DNA of 15,289 bases from Clostridia bacterium. Lineage in GTDB: Bacteria > Bacillota > Clostridia > Oscillospirales > Acutalibacteraceae. The position numbers were made by a program, and so were the translations under genes. Within the stretch, counting starts at the first letter, position 1. Each line of letters starts with the position of its first letter. This document shows, piece by piece, positions 13,803 through 15,289 of this stretch. The stretch covers positions 4,275 to 19,563 of the forward strand of contig JAUNQL010000004.1 of the NCBI GenBank assembly GCA_030536195.1. The letters are read 5' to 3'. The notes below the pieces were generated by a model. That model was not told the origin of the DNA. It saw nothing but the letters and a program-made list of their open reading frames with translations, and did no database searches.

Positions 13803-14558
13803 ATGTTAAAACTCGTTTCATGGAATGTTAATGGCATACGCGCGTGTGTCGGCAAGGATTTCCTTGCCTCATTTAGCGCGCTTGATGCAGATATCTTCTG
13901 CCTCCAGGAGACCAAGCTCCAGGAGGGGCAGATTTCGCTCGACCTTCCTGGCTACTGCCAGTACTGGAACTATGCCGAGAAGAAAGGATATTCTGGCACT
14001 GCCATTTTTACCAAGGCAGAGCCAATATCCGTCACCTACGGCATAGGCTCCCCTGAACACGACTGCGAAGGTCGCGCAATCACACTTGAATTCCCTGATT
14101 TCTACTTCTTAACCTTCTATGTTCCAAATGCACAGGACGAATTAAAGCGTCTTGACTATCGCATGGATTGGGAGGACAAGGTACGTGCCTACGTATCAAA
14201 GCTCAACGAGAAAAAACCAGTAATTTTCTGTGGCGATTTAAACGTTGCTCACGAGGAAATTGACCTCAAAAATCCAAAGCCAAACGTTGGCAAACCTGGA
14301 TTTTCAAACGAGGAGAGAGCCAAGTTCTCAGAGCTTTTGGATGCTGGATTTACAGACTCATTTAGATATCTCTACCCTGACAAAATCGAGTACTCATGGT
14401 GGTCATATCGCCACAATGCGCGTGCTAACAACGCCGGTTGGCGCATAGACTACTTCGTAGTTTCAAACGATGCCAAGGACAAGATTTGCGATGCCAAAAT
14501 CCACACCGATATCTTTGGCAGTGACCACTGCCCAGTAGAACTCGATATAGATTTTTAA
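13803..14558 (+). CDS. xth: Exodeoxyribonuclease III (AP endonuclease, ExoA/Xth)
   Basis: This is a DNA repair enzyme that cuts at abasic sites and removes 3' blocking groups in base excision repair. The 251 residues are normal for the exonuclease-endonuclease-phosphatase fold. Visible are SWNVNGIRA (6-14), LQETKLQ with Glu36, GYSGTAIF and the catalytic GDLNVAHEEIDL with Asp145 and Asn147. GWRIDYFV near 212-219 and GSDHCPVELDI with Asp241-His242 follow. The ATG at 13803 has a weak GGTGAT about 3 bases upstream. The 11-base gap after mltG implies co-transcription, probably with partly coupled translation. It is last in its unit, before a strong terminator. Confidence 0.96.
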   Translation: MLKLVSWNVNGIRACVGKDFLASFSALDADIFCLQETKLQEGQISLDLPGYCQYWNYAEKKGYSGTAIFTKAEPISVTYGIGSPEHDCEGRAITLEFPDFYFLTFYVPNAQDELKRLDYRMDWEDKVRAYVSKLNEKKPVIFCGDLNVAHEEIDLKNPKPNVGKPGFSNEERAKFSELLDAGFTDSFRYLYPDKIEYSWWSYRHNARANNAGWRIDYFVVSNDAKDKICDAKIHTDIFGSDHCPVELDIDF

Positions 14559-14565
14559 AAAGCAA

Positions 14566-14607
14566 AAGCCTCTTTGTGGAATATTCCATAAAGAGGCTTC
14601 TTTTTTT
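14566..14607 (+). terminator. Rho-independent terminator after xth
   Basis: A 16-bp stem (AAGCCTCTTTGTGGAA at 14566-14581 with TTCCATAAAGAGGCTT at 14584-14599, one G-U pair) is followed by C and seven T. It starts eight bases after the stop codon. Confidence 0.93.
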
Positions 14608-14629
14608 GTTTACTTTTCAGTCAATTTAT

Positions 14630-14659
14630 TTGTAATAGGTTACATTATTATGTTATAAT
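14630..14659 (+). promoter_or_regulatory. Promoter of the membrane sensor gene
   Basis: A consensus TATAAT (14654-14659) lies 18 bases after TTGTAA (14630-14635), just downstream of the xth terminator and about 38 bases before the ATG. Confidence 0.75.
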
Positions 14660-14697
14660 ATTTAAGAATATACACGTATTATTTATCGGAGGTAATT

Positions 14698-15289
14698 ATG
14701 GAGAAATTAAAGAACATTTTTGTCTCACTTTTCGGAGATCATCTCCAACTACGTGAGCGATTTTTCAACATTGCCGCACTCGGCGGCGCCGCTGCAACTG
14801 TTCTTGCAACACTTGCATCCGGCATTTCCATTAACCGAGTTGCCAAGGCAACAGGCGTAGGATTCTGGCAGTTGGGTCTTCCAGGAATGTCGATATGCTT
14901 TGCATGCATCATCTTCTTCCTTTTGACATTTGTCATTTTCCGCATAACTAAGAATCTAAATTTCTCAATTATGCTCTGCCTTATCGGCCTAAACTTTGTA
15001 CTCTTCCCTGGACTCTTTGTCACAGTTGGTGGTATCGGAAGTGGTATGCCGATATACTTCGTCATGGGTCTGGTCTTCACGGTCTTGATGCTAGATACAA
15101 AACCTATGATATTCATGTTCATACTTGAATCTATCTGGTATGGACTTATATTCTTCTTCTCATCTAAATATGCTGATAGCATTTCAGATGTATTCTTCAT
15201 TATGCCAGAATGGGCTATGTACCTCGATGAGGCAATGGACTTCTTCACAGTTGGTATCTCGACATCAGTCCTTGTCAAGATTCTTGCCC
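14698..15289 (+). CDS. N-terminal membrane domain of a probable sensor protein (partial)
   Basis: The first 197 residues of this gene are in the window and the frame is still open at the right edge. The ATG at 14698 follows GGAGG by 5 bases. A short amphipathic start with HLQLRERFFNIAAL is followed by about six membrane segments. These lie near residues 25-42, 62-82, 89-110, 117-131, 134-152 and 181-197. Such a start is common in Clostridia sensor proteins, where the membrane block is followed by a histidine kinase, GGDEF or phosphatase output domain. The output domain is not visible, so the type is inferred from resemblance only. It is the first gene after a terminator with its own good promoter. 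Confidence 0.7.
   Translation, partial: MEKLKNIFVSLFGDHLQLRERFFNIAALGGAAATVLATLASGISINRVAKATGVGFWQLGLPGMSICFACIIFFLLTFVIFRITKNLNFSIMLCLIGLNFVLFPGLFVTVGGIGSGMPIYFVMGLVFTVLMLDTKPMIFMFILESIWYGLIFFFSSKYADSISDVFFIMPEWAMYLDEAMDFFTVGISTSVLVKILA

Noticed and set aside
14739..15278. Minus-strand 179-codon open frame opposite the sensor gene
   Set aside because: The plus-strand frame has a promoter, a GGAGG site, an ATG and a clear membrane-protein pattern; the minus frame has Met/Lys/Ile-rich shadow composition and no signals.

Overview
The window is chromosomal DNA of a low-to-moderate GC, Gram-positive-type anaerobe, most likely a Clostridia member of the Lachnospiraceae/Oscillospiraceae kind. The basis is strong AGGAGG-type ribosome sites on most genes, a YtvI-like permease, a monofunctional LysC with an internal start as in Bacillus, a DUF1934-argS pair, and Rnf-type membrane subunits. 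No tRNA, rRNA, insertion sequence, phage gene or CRISPR array was seen. No gene-free gap exceeds about 170 bases.

Layout from left to right. (1) Positions 1-2574, minus strand: rpe, an RnfD-like gene and an RnfE-like gene (cut by the window edge) with overlapping ends, transcribed as one unit. Both Rnf-like proteins are divergent, and no rnfC or rnfG sits in its usual place. (2) 2708-3934, minus: a YtvI/AI-2E-type permease with its own terminator. (3) 4101-6507, plus: homoserine dehydrogenase then aspartate kinase, the first and a branch step of the aspartate pathway to threonine, methionine and lysine. The hom frame is broken by two nearby in-frame stops although the rest of the gene is intact. 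lysC carries a perfect internal ribosome site and TTG start for a separate regulatory subunit. (4) 6559-9783, minus: ddl, a DUF1934 gene and argS, packed end to end and convergent with lysC over a shared hairpin terminator. (5) 9931-10800, plus: an unrecognised two-part protein, divergent from ddl with two good back-to-back promoters. (6) 10966-12672, plus: a single-gene unit for a large cysteine-rich DUF362 protein that looks strongly expressed. (7) 12823-14558, plus: an MltG-like lytic transglycosylase and exodeoxyribonuclease III, ending in a strong terminator. (8) 14698-end, plus: the N-terminal multi-pass membrane part of a probable sensor protein, cut by the right edge.

Most of the window is ordinary housekeeping content (amino-acid synthesis, cell wall, translation, DNA repair). 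The points most worth a second look are the doubly interrupted hom, the internal lysC start, the unusual Rnf-like pair with its long acidic tail, and the two poorly understood proteins at 9931 and 10966. I did not find a clear new multi-gene system.
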